Assembly (NCBI GenBank): GCA_039714155.1 | Contig: JBDLJX010000086.1 | Span: 1 to 11,216, forward strand | DNA: 11,216 nt | Direction of reading: 5' to 3' | From: SZUA-186 sp039714155 | GTDB taxonomy: Bacteria > Pseudomonadota > Gammaproteobacteria > UBA9214 | Shown: positions 1 to 6,778 of the stretch, piece after piece | How positions within the stretch are numbered: the stretch's first letter is position 1 | How the letters are laid out: each line of letters opens with the position of its first letter | Position numbers and translations under genes: made by a program | The notes under the pieces: generated by a model | Seen by the model: the letters and a program-made list of their open reading frames with translations, nothing else | Told to the model about the DNA's origin: nothing | The model's database searches: none

Positions 1-2
1 CA

Positions 3-383
3 TTGCCTGCTGTGTATCACAACCCCCAGGAGCGACCTCACACTGGTCGCATAGAGACGACTATGGAACGTTCACTCATTCGCAAGGAAGTCCTTCCGTG
101 CGATAACCTGCACCAGGATATCAAGGGCAACTGCGGGCAGTGTCATACTGAGGAAAGCTGGGTGCCTGCCACATTCGATCACGATGAATACTTCCGTTTC
201 GACAGGGAGCACACCACGAAATGCCGTACCTGTCATATAAACAACGACTACAGCAACTACACTTGCTACGGTTGCCATGAGCACTCACGTTCCAATATCC
301 GGGAAGAGCATGTTGAGGAAGGGATCCACGACTATGAAAACTGCGAAGAGTGCCATCGCAGCGGCGATGAAGATGATGATTAG
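3..383 (+). CDS. Multihaem c-type cytochrome, C-terminal part (cut by window edge)
   Basis: The reading frame runs in from the left edge. The first possible start is a TTG at 3 and the first ATG is at 63, but neither has a clear ribosome-binding site, so the gene most likely begins outside the window. The visible 126 residues hold four CxxCH haem-attachment motifs (CGQCH at 44, CRTCH at 74, CYGCH at 88, CEECH at 114) and further histidines that could be distal ligands, for example in the segment ATFDHDEYFRFDREH. The protein ends in an acidic tail, GDEDDD. This is the pattern of small class III-like tetrahaem cytochromes, which act in the periplasm. It sits 48 nt before the cytochrome b gene on the same strand and probably shares its transcript, which suggests it exchanges electrons with that membrane protein. 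The four haem sites are certain; the exact family and the partner are inferred. Confidence 0.9.
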   Translation: MPAVYHNPQERPHTGRIETTMERSLIRKEVLPCDNLHQDIKGNCGQCHTEESWVPATFDHDEYFRFDREHTTKCRTCHINNDYSNYTCYGCHEHSRSNIREEHVEEGIHDYENCEECHRSGDEDDD

Positions 384-431
384 AAACTCACAGCTATACT
401 CACAACAAGCACGCATTACAGGAGCACTGCC

Positions 432-1169
432 ATGACCGACCTCAAAACCTATTCTGTCTGGGACGCCAGCGTCCGCTGGTTTCACTGGATCAACTTGCTG
501 TGCGTGCTCGGACTGATCGCCGTGGGTGTGGTCATCCTCAACGCCAAGGTGCTCGGCGTGCCCAGCGATGGGAAAATCCTGCTGAAGACCGTGCACGTCT
601 GGATCGGTTATGTGTTTGCGCTGAACCTGTCATGGCGTCTGGTCTGGGCCTTTATCGGCGGGCCGCATGCACGCTGGCGGGCGATCCTGCCCGGTGGGCG
701 TGGCTACATGAATGAGGTACGCAGTTACATCGCCGATTCCAGGGCCGGCCGGCCGCGCCAGTATCTCGGGCACAATCCGCTTGGACGTATCGCGGTTACT
801 CTCTTGCTGCTCCTGTTGCTGACACAGGCTATCACGGGGCTGGTACTGGCGGGCACGGATCTGTTCTACCCGCCCATTGGTTCCTGGATTGCTGGCTGGG
901 TGGCCAACCCCGGGGTCGATCCGGCAACGCTCGTGCCCTACGCGAAGGAGATGTATGAAGAGACCGCCTACGAGGCGATGCGCGCCTTCCGCAAACCCTT
1001 TATCACCATTCATTACTACGGCTTCTATGTGTTGATCGGCTTTGCTGTGGTTCATATCCTGGCAGTCGTCGTGACGGAGTTGCGTGAAGGCGGCAATCTG
1101 ATATCCGCGATGTTTTCGGGCAAGAAGGTACTGAGCGGACCACCAGCGGATCGGACGAATACCGATTAA
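432..1169 (+). CDS. Cytochrome b561-type membrane dihaem cytochrome b
   Basis: The 245-residue protein has the layout of the cytochrome b561 / Ni-Fe-hydrogenase b-subunit group, which passes electrons between the quinone pool and periplasmic c-type cytochromes. Four hydrophobic helices are visible, at about 15-37, 52-75, 118-141 and 192-216. Histidines sit at the expected places for two b-haems: H18 (WFHWIN), H55 (VHVWIGY), H194 (IHYYGFY) and H208 (VVHIL). A long loop of about 50 residues with FYPPIGSW separates helices 3 and 4. The ATG at 432 follows AGGAG at 420-424 with 7 nt spacing, so this start is well supported. Upstream lies the multihaem cytochrome and downstream a dihaem cytochrome, making a three-gene electron-transfer unit. 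Related triads, such as the SHP/dihaem/cytochrome b operons of other proteobacteria, suggest quinol oxidation toward soluble haem proteins, but the terminal acceptor is not visible here. Confidence 0.92.
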   Translation: MTDLKTYSVWDASVRWFHWINLLCVLGLIAVGVVILNAKVLGVPSDGKILLKTVHVWIGYVFALNLSWRLVWAFIGGPHARWRAILPGGRGYMNEVRSYIADSRAGRPRQYLGHNPLGRIAVTLLLLLLLTQAITGLVLAGTDLFYPPIGSWIAGWVANPGVDPATLVPYAKEMYEETAYEAMRAFRKPFITIHYYGFYVLIGFAVVHILAVVVTELREGGNLISAMFSGKKVLSGPPADRTNTD

Positions 1170-1175
1170 GGGTCG

Positions 1176-1198
1176 GCAACCCGGTAAGTGCGGGTTGC
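1176..1198 (+). promoter_or_regulatory. Intercistronic hairpin between cytochrome genes
   Basis: A perfect 8-bp stem GCAACCCG / CGGGTTGC encloses the 7-nt loop GTAAGTG. It begins 7 nt after the stop of the cytochrome b gene and ends 18 nt before the ATG of the dihaem cytochrome. No T-run follows, so it does not look like a standard intrinsic terminator. It may instead be an mRNA-stabilising or processing hairpin that adjusts the ratio of the two proteins. The structure is seen directly; its function is a guess. Confidence 0.5.
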
Positions 1199-1215
1199 AG
1201 GTATGCACAAACACT

Positions 1216-1713
1216 ATGCGAGTTAACCCTGGAGCAAGCATCGTATTGGTTGCGGCGGTGCTGGCGATGTCGGCGGTCAGGGCTTCCGATATAGACCTGC
1301 ACTGGTTGTGGGACGACCGTTGTGTTGCCTGTCATGGGCATGCCGGTGATTTCAGTCGCAGGTTTCTCAGTGTTTCCGCTGGCGAGTTGCAAGGACCGCA
1401 TCACGTCAACGATCTCCGCCTGTTTTTGCACAACCATTACCTCGCAGGTAACGAGGTCGATGCGGTCTATAATATGTTGCTTGCACAGGCAAACAATCAG
1501 GCAAGGTTTAAGGGCGAGTGCGTTAGTTGCCACGACGCCGCCGCCAAATTTGTGCGCAATTCACTGGAGCTTCGCGACGGTGTGCTCTACAGTCGTAACT
1601 CTGGACGCCCGGTCAGCCGTTTCCTTGGCCATCATATGGAGCTGAATCCAGATGACGTCGAGTTCTTTATAAATCTTCTGATGCGTGTCGCCCATGAAGT
1701 CTATCGGCCATAA
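1216..1713 (+). CDS. Periplasmic dihaem cytochrome c
   Basis: The 165-residue protein starts with a short positive stretch and a hydrophobic segment (about residues 7-21) ending in VRAS, a plausible Sec signal peptide with cleavage near residue 23. Two haem-c motifs follow: CVACH at 36-40 and CVSCH at 102-106, separated by a histidine-rich middle (PHHVNDLRLFLHNHYLAG) that could supply axial ligands. I chose the ATG at 1216. A longer reading from TTG at 1195 would place the start inside a hairpin and add a polar leader before the signal peptide. The ribosome site for 1216 is weak (AGGT about 13 nt upstream), so coupling to the preceding gene is possible. Position directly after the cytochrome b suggests it is that protein's periplasmic electron partner. 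The haem sites are certain; the partnership is inferred. Confidence 0.88.
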   Translation: MRVNPGASIVLVAAVLAMSAVRASDIDLHWLWDDRCVACHGHAGDFSRRFLSVSAGELQGPHHVNDLRLFLHNHYLAGNEVDAVYNMLLAQANNQARFKGECVSCHDAAAKFVRNSLELRDGVLYSRNSGRPVSRFLGHHMELNPDDVEFFINLLMRVAHEVYRP

Positions 1714-1797
1714 TCCTGCCTTGCACTCAATGAGAAAAAAGGATGGATTTATTTTCTAATGGTGTGACTGTTTGAATGGCCGAGTTTAGCGTGCGTT

Positions 1798-2184
1798 GTG
1801 CTCAGGCAGCTTTTCTTGGTTGGTACAAGTCCCGCCTGGAAAAAAATGCTCCAGCCGGAAGCAATCGGAGCAGTCATTGAGGTAATGCGTGATCAGGCCA
1901 TCATCACCAACCACAACGACACCTTTGTGTCGGTCATCAATACGAAAAACCACAAGTGGGTGCGAAATGTTGATGTGGCCGATACTGCCTCATCCAGCTA
2001 CAAGTCGCAGGCCCATACCTCGGGGGTCATCCTGGATATGCAGTACTTCTACAGCGCGGCAAGCCATGACGGCGTGTTCTACCGGATCAATCTGGATACC
2101 TGGGTTGTGGACAAGACACTGCCTGTAGACGCGAACCTGTTAATGGGCAGCTTCATCTGGAATGGCGACGGGATGAATATGTAG
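1798..2184 (+). pseudogene. Remnant of a beta-propeller (YVTN/cytochrome d1-like) protein
   Basis: About 128 residues are open from a GTG at 1798. There is no upstream ribosome site, and an in-frame stop lies just upstream at 1765. The protein reads like two propeller blades: a strand pattern DTFVSVINTKNHKWVRNVDV, then GVFYRINLDTWVVDKTLPV. This is the repeat style of YVTN/YncE-type and haem d1-type beta-propellers, whose full proteins have several such blades, usually over 300 residues. There is no signal peptide and no N-terminal blades, and the ORF ends soon after the second blade. I therefore read it as the C-terminal stump of a gene whose front has been lost. Its place behind a cytochrome cluster fits an original periplasmic redox or electron-transfer-associated protein. 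A short intact protein cannot be excluded. Confidence 0.55.
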
Positions 2185-2192
2185 GGCGATGT

Positions 2193-2291
2193 TCAGTCCT
2201 GCAGCAACGGGGTGAAGAACCCGGCGCCGAATGCAATGGCGTCCTGCAGGTTGAACACGCTGGTGTTTTCGGTATCACCTGGTTCTTTCAG
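2193..2291 (-). pseudogene. Possible C-terminal tail of a lost gene
   Basis: Between two in-frame stops on the minus strand lie 32 codons whose translation has the look of a natural protein end, with the stretch NLQDAIAFGAGFFTPLLQD just before the stop. There is no start codon with a ribosome site, and the frame is not connected to the kinase gene that precedes it on this strand. It may be the scrap of a gene removed by rearrangement, in opposite orientation to the propeller remnant next to it. The evidence is only the appearance of the translated peptide, so confidence is low. Confidence 0.2.
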
Positions 2292-2312
2292 TTAAGGGGT
2301 AAAGCATCTGCA

Positions 2313-3614
2313 TTATCCCAGCCTCAGGCATGCCTCGGTACCGCCGCCAGCTCGGGGTTGAAGGGTGATTTCCCACCCCTGGGCGATACAGAGCTGCTGA
2401 ACGATCGCCAAACCGAGGCCGCTGCCTCCCGTGTCCATGCTGCGTGAGTTTTCCAGTCGGAAGAAAGGTCGGAAGACCGCATTCTGCATTCCGTCCGGAA
2501 TGCCGGGGCCCCGGTCGAGAATTCTTATCACGGGAACAATGTCCTCCTCTGTCAGTCTCACTACGACAGGATTGCCGTTACCGTAACGAATGGCATTGGC
2601 CAGCAGATTGTCAAGAATCCGCTTGAGAACCTGTACAGGGATGGGCCAGCGCAAGCTTATATCTGGTTCCCAGTCGATTTGTGACGCATCTTGCCGGAAG
2701 CTGGAAACCACTTCTGAAATTACCCGGGAAATCTCCAGCTCCTGCAGTGCATCGTGCTTTTCGACACCGCGCGCCAAAAGCAGTGTTTCGTTCAGTAGGC
2801 GATCCATTTCCGCAACATCGTCTGTTAGCTCTGCGACAAGCTCATCGTCTTGTATATCCGGCAGCAGCTCAAGGGCCAGGCTGATCCTTGTCAGAGGCGT
2901 GCGCAGATCGTGTGAGACACCCGCAAGCAGCGTGGTGCGGTTTTCCAGCAATTCTTCCACCTCCCGGGACATCTTGTTGAAGTTTCTGGCCAGCACCGCG
3001 AGCTCATCGGGGCCTGTCTCGGGTAGTGATAGCTGCGTTTCCCCTCTTCCGATAGCCGTTGTCGCTTCAGAAAGTGCTGCCAGGGGTTTGCTCATTCGCA
3101 ATGCCAGGGTAAGGGCGGTGATCAAGGCCAGTATCAGGACGGCGACGGAGATGGTTAAGAGTGCAATAGGCATATGAGCACCGATTCTCTCTTTTGGAAA
3201 GCCAAAGCGAAGCAGTTTGTCAGCCATTGGAATGTCGACCCAGAGCCATGATTCATGGTCCGGCAGGTAACCCACCGACACCGGCTGGCCGATGCGTTTA
3301 TCAATGGCCTCGTTGAGGATGGACAGATAAGGATAGCCCGGGTCTGACAGGGGAGAAAGAGGCGAGGAAGATAAGAGCTTCAGCTGGTGTGTATCGAGCA
3401 ACTCATGCTCAAGATCTGGTCGGGCCTCTGGAGGGAGTTCAACCCAGGTCTGTGCAGAGAGAATCAACAGCGCTGCCAGGTCTTCACCTGACTGCTTTCC
3501 TACCGGTATCAGAACATAATAGGCAATCGAGGCCAGTGTGATTGCAACCAATAACAGTGAGGTAGCCATCAGGGTGATGGTTGTGCGGAAAAAAAGCGAA
3601 TTGGGCCGGCGCAT
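2313..3614 (-). CDS. EnvZ-like HAMP sensor histidine kinase
   Basis: The 433-residue inner-membrane protein has transmembrane helices at about 10-34 and 148-172. They flank a periplasmic sensor segment of roughly 110 residues that I do not recognise. A HAMP linker follows (about 173-226, with the P-x-A-x-LSEAT motif), then the dimerisation domain with the H-box SHDLRTPLTR (phosphorylated H235). The ATPase domain shows the N-box (LDNLLANAIRYG, N336/N340), G1 DRGPGIP (367-373), F-box FRPFFRLE and G2 GGSGLGLAI (396 onward). All catalytic boxes are intact, so it should be an active kinase and phosphatase of the adjacent regulator. It starts 9 nt after the regulator's stop; an AGGGA overlapping that stop may serve as the ribosome site. 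The same-strand arrangement with the regulator first, and the family resemblance, match ompR-envZ. The stimulus is unknown. Confidence 0.95.
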   Translation of the reverse strand: MRRPNSLFFRTTITLMATSLLLVAITLASIAYYVLIPVGKQSGEDLAALLILSAQTWVELPPEARPDLEHELLDTHQLKLLSSSPLSPLSDPGYPYLSILNEAIDKRIGQPVSVGYLPDHESWLWVDIPMADKLLRFGFPKERIGAHMPIALLTISVAVLILALITALTLALRMSKPLAALSEATTAIGRGETQLSLPETGPDELAVLARNFNKMSREVEELLENRTTLLAGVSHDLRTPLTRISLALELLPDIQDDELVAELTDDVAEMDRLLNETLLLARGVEKHDALQELEISRVISEVVSSFRQDASQIDWEPDISLRWPIPVQVLKRILDNLLANAIRYGNGNPVVVRLTEEDIVPVIRILDRGPGIPDGMQNAVFRPFFRLENSRSMDTGGSGLGLAIVQQLCIAQGWEITLQPRAGGGTEACLRLG

Positions 3615-3623
3615 TGATAACCG

Positions 3624-4358
3624 CTATCCCTGGGTGGATCCATTTGGGCTGAAACGATACCCTTTGCCCCATACCGTATGGATAAATTGAGGGGCAGATG
3701 GCTTTTTCTCGATCTTGCTGCGTAAACGGGTGATCCGAACATCGATACTGCGGTCAAACGGATCACGGATACCCCCGCTGAGCTTATCCATTAGCTGGTC
3801 ACGGGTTAAGACCCTGTTCGGATTCTGTGCAAGTACAGCAAGCAACTCCATTTCACCGGTGGTCAGCGCTATCCTGTTCCCGCTGTGCAGCAATTCCATG
3901 CCGGTGATATTGAGCGTGAAATCGCCAAACCGGATCAACTTGTCCGCTAGTAAGCCACTCTCCTCGGCAGGTGCTGCTCCGCGTCGCAATACCGCCCTGA
4001 TCCTCGCCAACAGTTCACGGGGGTTAAAGGGTTTGGGCAGGTAGTCGTCTGCCCCCATCTCCAGCCCGACAATTCTGTCGACCTCTTCTCCCCGTGCCGT
4101 GAGCATGATTATTGGCGTATTGCCTTCGGCTTTGATTTTTCGGGTCAAAGATAATCCATCCTCACCGGGAAGCATCAGATCCAGAATAATCATGTCTGGC
4201 TGATTGCTCTGGAGCCATTGATCCATGCCCTTGCCGTCGCTGACGGCAGCGGTTTGGTAGCCCTGTTCAGTTAAATAGCGGGTAAGAAGGCGACGTATCC
4301 CAGGATCGTCATCAACGACCAGGATCAGCGATGTTGAGTTGTCATGATCTGCACCCAT
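3624..4358 (-). CDS. OmpR-like response regulator
   Basis: From the ATG at 4358 the protein is 244 residues, the normal length for OmpR. The receiver domain has the acidic pocket D16-D18, phospho-acceptor D60 (ILDLMLPGEDGL), T87 (IIMLTARGEEVDRIVGLE) and K109 (YLPKPFNPRELLARIRAVLRR). This last block is nearly the same as in Escherichia coli OmpR as I recall it. A winged-helix DNA-binding domain follows, with RSIDVRITRLRSKIE as recognition helix and IHTVWGKGYRFSP at the end. A longer reading starts with TTG at 4397, but ATG 4358 is preferred because of AGGTGG at 4362-4367 and because family proteins begin a few residues before ILVVDDD. It is cotranscribed with the kinase and divergent from the exported Gly-rich protein gene. 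A tandem repeat upstream suggests autoregulation. I do not assign the symbol ompR because the regulon may differ. Confidence 0.95.
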   Translation of the reverse strand: MGADHDNSTSLILVVDDDPGIRRLLTRYLTEQGYQTAAVSDGKGMDQWLQSNQPDMIILDLMLPGEDGLSLTRKIKAEGNTPIIMLTARGEEVDRIVGLEMGADDYLPKPFNPRELLARIRAVLRRGAAPAEESGLLADKLIRFGDFTLNITGMELLHSGNRIALTTGEMELLAVLAQNPNRVLTRDQLMDKLSGGIRDPFDRSIDVRITRLRSKIEKKPSAPQFIHTVWGKGYRFSPNGSTQG

Positions 4359-4369
4359 CTGCCACCTGT

Positions 4370-4397
4370 ATTTTATTGCTGTAACAATTTGTAACAA
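4370..4397 (-). promoter_or_regulatory. Candidate promoter of the two-component operon
   Basis: Reading the minus strand, TTGTTA (4392-4397) and TAAAAT (4370-4375) are separated by 16 bp, close to the sigma-70 consensus. The tandem operator-like repeat overlaps the -35 hexamer and spacer. A difficulty is that transcription would begin near 4363, inside the ribosome-binding site of the preferred start, giving a nearly leaderless message. Either the promoter call or the start call is slightly off, or a second promoter lies further upstream. Confidence 0.35.
4381..4395. promoter_or_regulatory. Tandem GTAAC-N5-GTAAC repeat, OmpR/CpxR-type operator
   Basis: Two direct copies of GTAAC, each part of a TGTAACAAT unit, start 10 bp apart. 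OmpR-family regulators bind direct repeats with this 10-11 bp phase, and the CpxR box in particular is GTAAA-N(4-8)-GTAAA. The repeat lies between the divergent response-regulator and Gly-rich-protein genes, so one site could control both. The repeat is seen directly; the identity of the binder is inferred from its neighbour. Confidence 0.5.
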
Positions 4398-4526
4398 TCT
4401 CGATCCGGACGGAAATAATTGTGAAACAGCTCGCTCTCATAATGTGCAGCATGGATTGAGTGTGCAGTGACTGGCGTTTCTACACAGTATCAAATCATCA
4501 TGCGAACCCACAAGAGGAGAGTGTAG

Positions 4527-4964
4527 ATGAAAAATTGTTTGAAGACAGTGGCAGGGGTTATGGTATTGACCGCAGGATCTATAAGTATCGAGGCGGCGGA
4601 TTATGCAGATCTCGGTATCGATGAACTGATGCAGCAGCGTTCACAGGTTCGGGAGCTTGCACCTGAAGATCGTGAGAGTTATCGAACAGAGATGCAGAGC
4701 AGAATGCAGTCAATGAGCAGTGATGAGCGGGCCCTGTTCCGTGAGATGAACAACATGGGCGGACAAGGCGATGGTAGCGGTAAAATGAATCGCTATGGCC
4801 AGGGCAGTGGCAACGGCTCCGGTAATAAGCATCGCTATGGTCAGGGCAACAGCAATGGCTCAGGCAACATGCATCGCTACGGCCAGGGTGACAGCCAGGG
4901 GTATGGAAGTGGCTACGGTTCACGCCAGGGCGGTGGTAATGGTGGTGGCAGACGTAATCGATAA
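4527..4964 (+). CDS. Exported Gly-rich repeat protein, possibly Spy/CpxP-related
   Basis: The 145-residue protein starts at an ATG with GAGGAG at 4514-4519, 7 nt upstream. A signal peptide covers about residues 1-24 (hydrophobic TVAGVMVLTAGSISIEAA), so it is exported. The mature part has a charged helical segment of about 50 residues (DYADLGIDELMQQRSQVREL... to FREMNN). It is rich in Met, Glu, Arg and Gln and is reminiscent of the LTxxQ/Spy-CpxP type of periplasmic stress proteins. The rest is low-complexity Gly, Asn, Gln, Tyr and His, with RYGQG at 89, 103 and 117, that is, a 14-residue repeat. The end is basic (GGGRRNR). It is divergent from an OmpR-type regulator with a shared operator-like repeat, fitting a stress-inducible periplasmic protein. 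The Spy/CpxP link rests on style and context only. The histidines in the repeats could bind metal, but nothing proves this. Confidence 0.8.
   Translation: MKNCLKTVAGVMVLTAGSISIEAADYADLGIDELMQQRSQVRELAPEDRESYRTEMQSRMQSMSSDERALFREMNNMGGQGDGSGKMNRYGQGSGNGSGNKHRYGQGNSNGSGNMHRYGQGDSQGYGSGYGSRQGGGNGGGRRNR
4788..4898 (+). repeat. 42-bp tandem coding repeat (about 2.6 copies)
   Basis: Inside the Gly-rich protein gene, a 42-bp unit begins with an Asn or His codon followed by codons for RYGQG. It recurs at 4788, 4830 and 4872. The units differ mostly at silent or conservative positions, and the third copy fades after about nine codons. Such in-frame repeats expand and contract between strains, so the copy number may vary. 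Confidence 0.75.
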
Positions 4965-4981
4965 TGACAAGAGAGACACCG

Positions 4982-5392
4982 ATGACATCATCTCAAACTA
5001 AAAGACCGATGGGAACCTTGATTGTAACTGCAGTTGCAATTGTATTCGGGTTGCTGACAATCAAAGCCGGCGGGGCTGTCCTGTTCATCGGTGGGGAATA
5101 TCGGCAGCAGGCAGGTAACTATGTCCCGTTTGTGCTCTGGTTCAATTTCCTGGCGGGATTTGTCTACCTGGTTGCCGGAGTCGGTCTTTGGAAGCAACAA
5201 CGATGGGCGGCATGGCTTGCCATCATGATCGTTGCCGCTTCCGTGTCGGTATTTGTGCTGCTTGGCCTCCATATCAATAGCGGTGGAAGCTATGAGATGC
5301 GCACGGTAATTGCCATGGTGGCACGTTGTTTAATCTGGACGGCTATCGCGATCTTTTCTTACTGGACAATGCTGCGAAAACACAGGGGGTGA
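4982..5392 (+). CDS. Small four-helix inner-membrane protein, function unknown
   Basis: I do not recognise this gene. From the ATG at 4982 it encodes 136 residues with four hydrophobic helices, at about 14-32, 47-68, 74-95 and 108-127 counted from that start. There are charged or aromatic loops (EYRQQAGNYVPF, WKQQRWAAW) and a basic C-terminus (RKHRG). The alternative start at 4964 overlaps the preceding stop in a TAATG arrangement and adds six residues. I prefer 4982 because AAGAGAGA at 4969-4976 lies 5 nt before it. Either way it is translationally linked to the exported Gly-rich protein, so the two probably form one operon, perhaps serving the same envelope response. No catalytic motif is visible. 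Confidence 0.8.
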   Translation: MTSSQTKRPMGTLIVTAVAIVFGLLTIKAGGAVLFIGGEYRQQAGNYVPFVLWFNFLAGFVYLVAGVGLWKQQRWAAWLAIMIVAASVSVFVLLGLHINSGGSYEMRTVIAMVARCLIWTAIAIFSYWTMLRKHRG

Positions 5393-5611
5393 TGGTGTGC
5401 ATAAACATCAACAAATAATTACGGCCGAGCGTGTCAGCAGCAGATCCTTCATGAGAAGGTAGCGCAGGAAAAGTTGCCTTCGATAACAGGACTGGCCAAG
5501 TGCTGGTATTCAGACGAAAATTGGCATTCCGTCAAGGACAGGGGGACGGTTGCTCGCCACTGTCTTGCAGGGGTTTGTCAGGGTAGGCGGGATTGAGGAG
5601 ACAAAGCGATA
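5393..5611 (+). other. Intergenic stretch before the exporter operon
   Basis: These 219 nt hold no convincing gene. One plus-strand frame is open for about 60 codons without any start codon. An imperfect inverted repeat, CAAGGACAG (5533-5541) with CTGTCTTG (5560-5567), has an 18-nt loop. GAGGAG at 5595-5600 is the ribosome site of the next gene. No clear sigma-70 promoter stands out, although this is where the exporter operon's promoter would be expected. Confidence 0.5.
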
Positions 5612-6778
5612 ATGATGATTAAGAGAGTCTCACGCTACCTGTTAGTCGCGCTGATTATTTTTGTGCTGCTGGCTGTTGGTTATCTGGTGATCGTCAAGCG
5701 CCCGTTGTCGGTTGAAGGCATTGAGATGGAACATGACGTGCCGGTGCAAGTGTTCGGACTGGGGACCGTGGAGGCCCGTATTCTCTCCAAAGTTGGCTTC
5801 GAGGTCGACGGCATGCTGGTCGAGCTTGCGGTCGATCATGGCGAGCGGGTTAAACAGGACACAGTGCTGGCGAGGTTGCACAGCGCCGAACAACAGGTTC
5901 GTGTCACCAAGGCGCAAGCCAATGTCACCCAGGCCGAAGCGGCGCTCCGGAAAGACGAGGCCACACTGGTGCGCAGTCGGGCGATTCTCAAGCAACGCCA
6001 GCAAACCAATCGTCGGCAGCAGGCCCTGGCCAAACAAAAAGCCGCGTCACAGGAAGTCGTCGATGAAGCACATATGAATGAAGTGGTTGCAGCGGCAAAT
6101 GTTACCGTGACCGAGAGTGAAATCGCCGTCGCACGAGCCAACCTGCAGGACGCGCATGCCCAATTGACGCTGGAAACAACGATACTGGATCATTACACCC
6201 TGTATGCGCCTTACAATGGCGTCGTGATCAAACGCCACAAAGAGCTCGGTACCGTACTCAATCCCGGCGAACCACTGTTTACCCTGGTCGATCCGGCTTC
6301 GGTATGGGCGCTCGCCTATGTGGACGAGGCCCGGGCCGGGCACCTGCAGCTTGGGCAGCCGGCCGAGGTGCGGTTACGATCCCGCCCGAATGAGCCCTTG
6401 CTGGCACACGTGGTACGCATCGATATCGAAAGTGACCGCGTGAGTGAGGAACGCCGCGTGTATGTCAAATGTGATCAGTGCCCGACAGACTTTCATCTCG
6501 GCGAGCAGGTCGAGGTGTTCATTACCGTGGCGACGTTGCCGGAAGCGCTGCTGGTTCCGGAGGTCGCGGTGGATCTGTACGACGGTGTCGAAGGGACCGT
6601 ATGGACGGTAGAGGAGGGCGCGTTGCAACAGCGCAAGGTCCGGTTTGGCCATCGCACCCTCGACGGACGCCTGGAGATTACTGGCGGGCTTGTGCAAGAC
6701 GCCCGGGTGTTGGCCAAGTGGCCGCCAGGGCTGCGAGCAGGTCGCACGGCGCAACTCATTGCCAGTGAGTCGCCATGA
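5612..6778 (+). CDS. HlyD/DevB-type membrane-fusion protein of an ABC exporter
   Basis: The 388-residue periplasmic adaptor is anchored by one N-terminal helix (about 9-28). Next come the first half of the lipoyl-like domain (SKVGFEVDGMLVELAVDHGERVKQ...LARL, about 59-89) and an alpha-helical hairpin (about 92-185, Ala/Gln/Glu-rich coiled coil). The second lipoyl half follows (LYAPYNGVVIKRHKELGTVLNPGEPLFTLVD, 197-227), then the beta-barrel domain and a membrane-proximal end. This order is typical of RND/MacA/DevB adaptors, which link an inner-membrane pump to an outer-membrane channel. Two ATGs (5612, 5615) follow GAGGAG; I use the first. An unusual C287-x-x-C290 pair (KCDQC) sits in the beta-barrel region and could form a disulfide or bind metal. 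Its stop overlaps the permease start by 4 nt. No outer-membrane factor gene is in the window, so a shared TolC-like channel is likely. Confidence 0.92.
   Translation: MMIKRVSRYLLVALIIFVLLAVGYLVIVKRPLSVEGIEMEHDVPVQVFGLGTVEARILSKVGFEVDGMLVELAVDHGERVKQDTVLARLHSAEQQVRVTKAQANVTQAEAALRKDEATLVRSRAILKQRQQTNRRQQALAKQKAASQEVVDEAHMNEVVAAANVTVTESEIAVARANLQDAHAQLTLETTILDHYTLYAPYNGVVIKRHKELGTVLNPGEPLFTLVDPASVWALAYVDEARAGHLQLGQPAEVRLRSRPNEPLLAHVVRIDIESDRVSEERRVYVKCDQCPTDFHLGEQVEVFITVATLPEALLVPEVAVDLYDGVEGTVWTVEEGALQQRKVRFGHRTLDGRLEITGGLVQDARVLAKWPPGLRAGRTAQLIASESP

Noticed and set aside
630..1241. Long minus-strand frame opposite the cytochrome b gene
   Set aside because: It is a shadow of the strongly supported membrane cytochrome gene on the plus strand.
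2590..3177. Plus-strand 195-codon frame, Ser/Arg-rich
   Set aside because: It is antisense to the conserved catalytic half of the kinase gene, and its Ser/Arg/Ala composition is typical of a mirror frame.
4788..4898. CRISPR-like repeat array
   Set aside because: The 42-bp units are contiguous with no spacers, in frame, and encode a Gly-rich protein repeat.
5397..5570. Small gene between the membrane protein and the adaptor
   Set aside because: The candidate frames either stop within about 20 codons or have no start codon, and there is no ribosome site.
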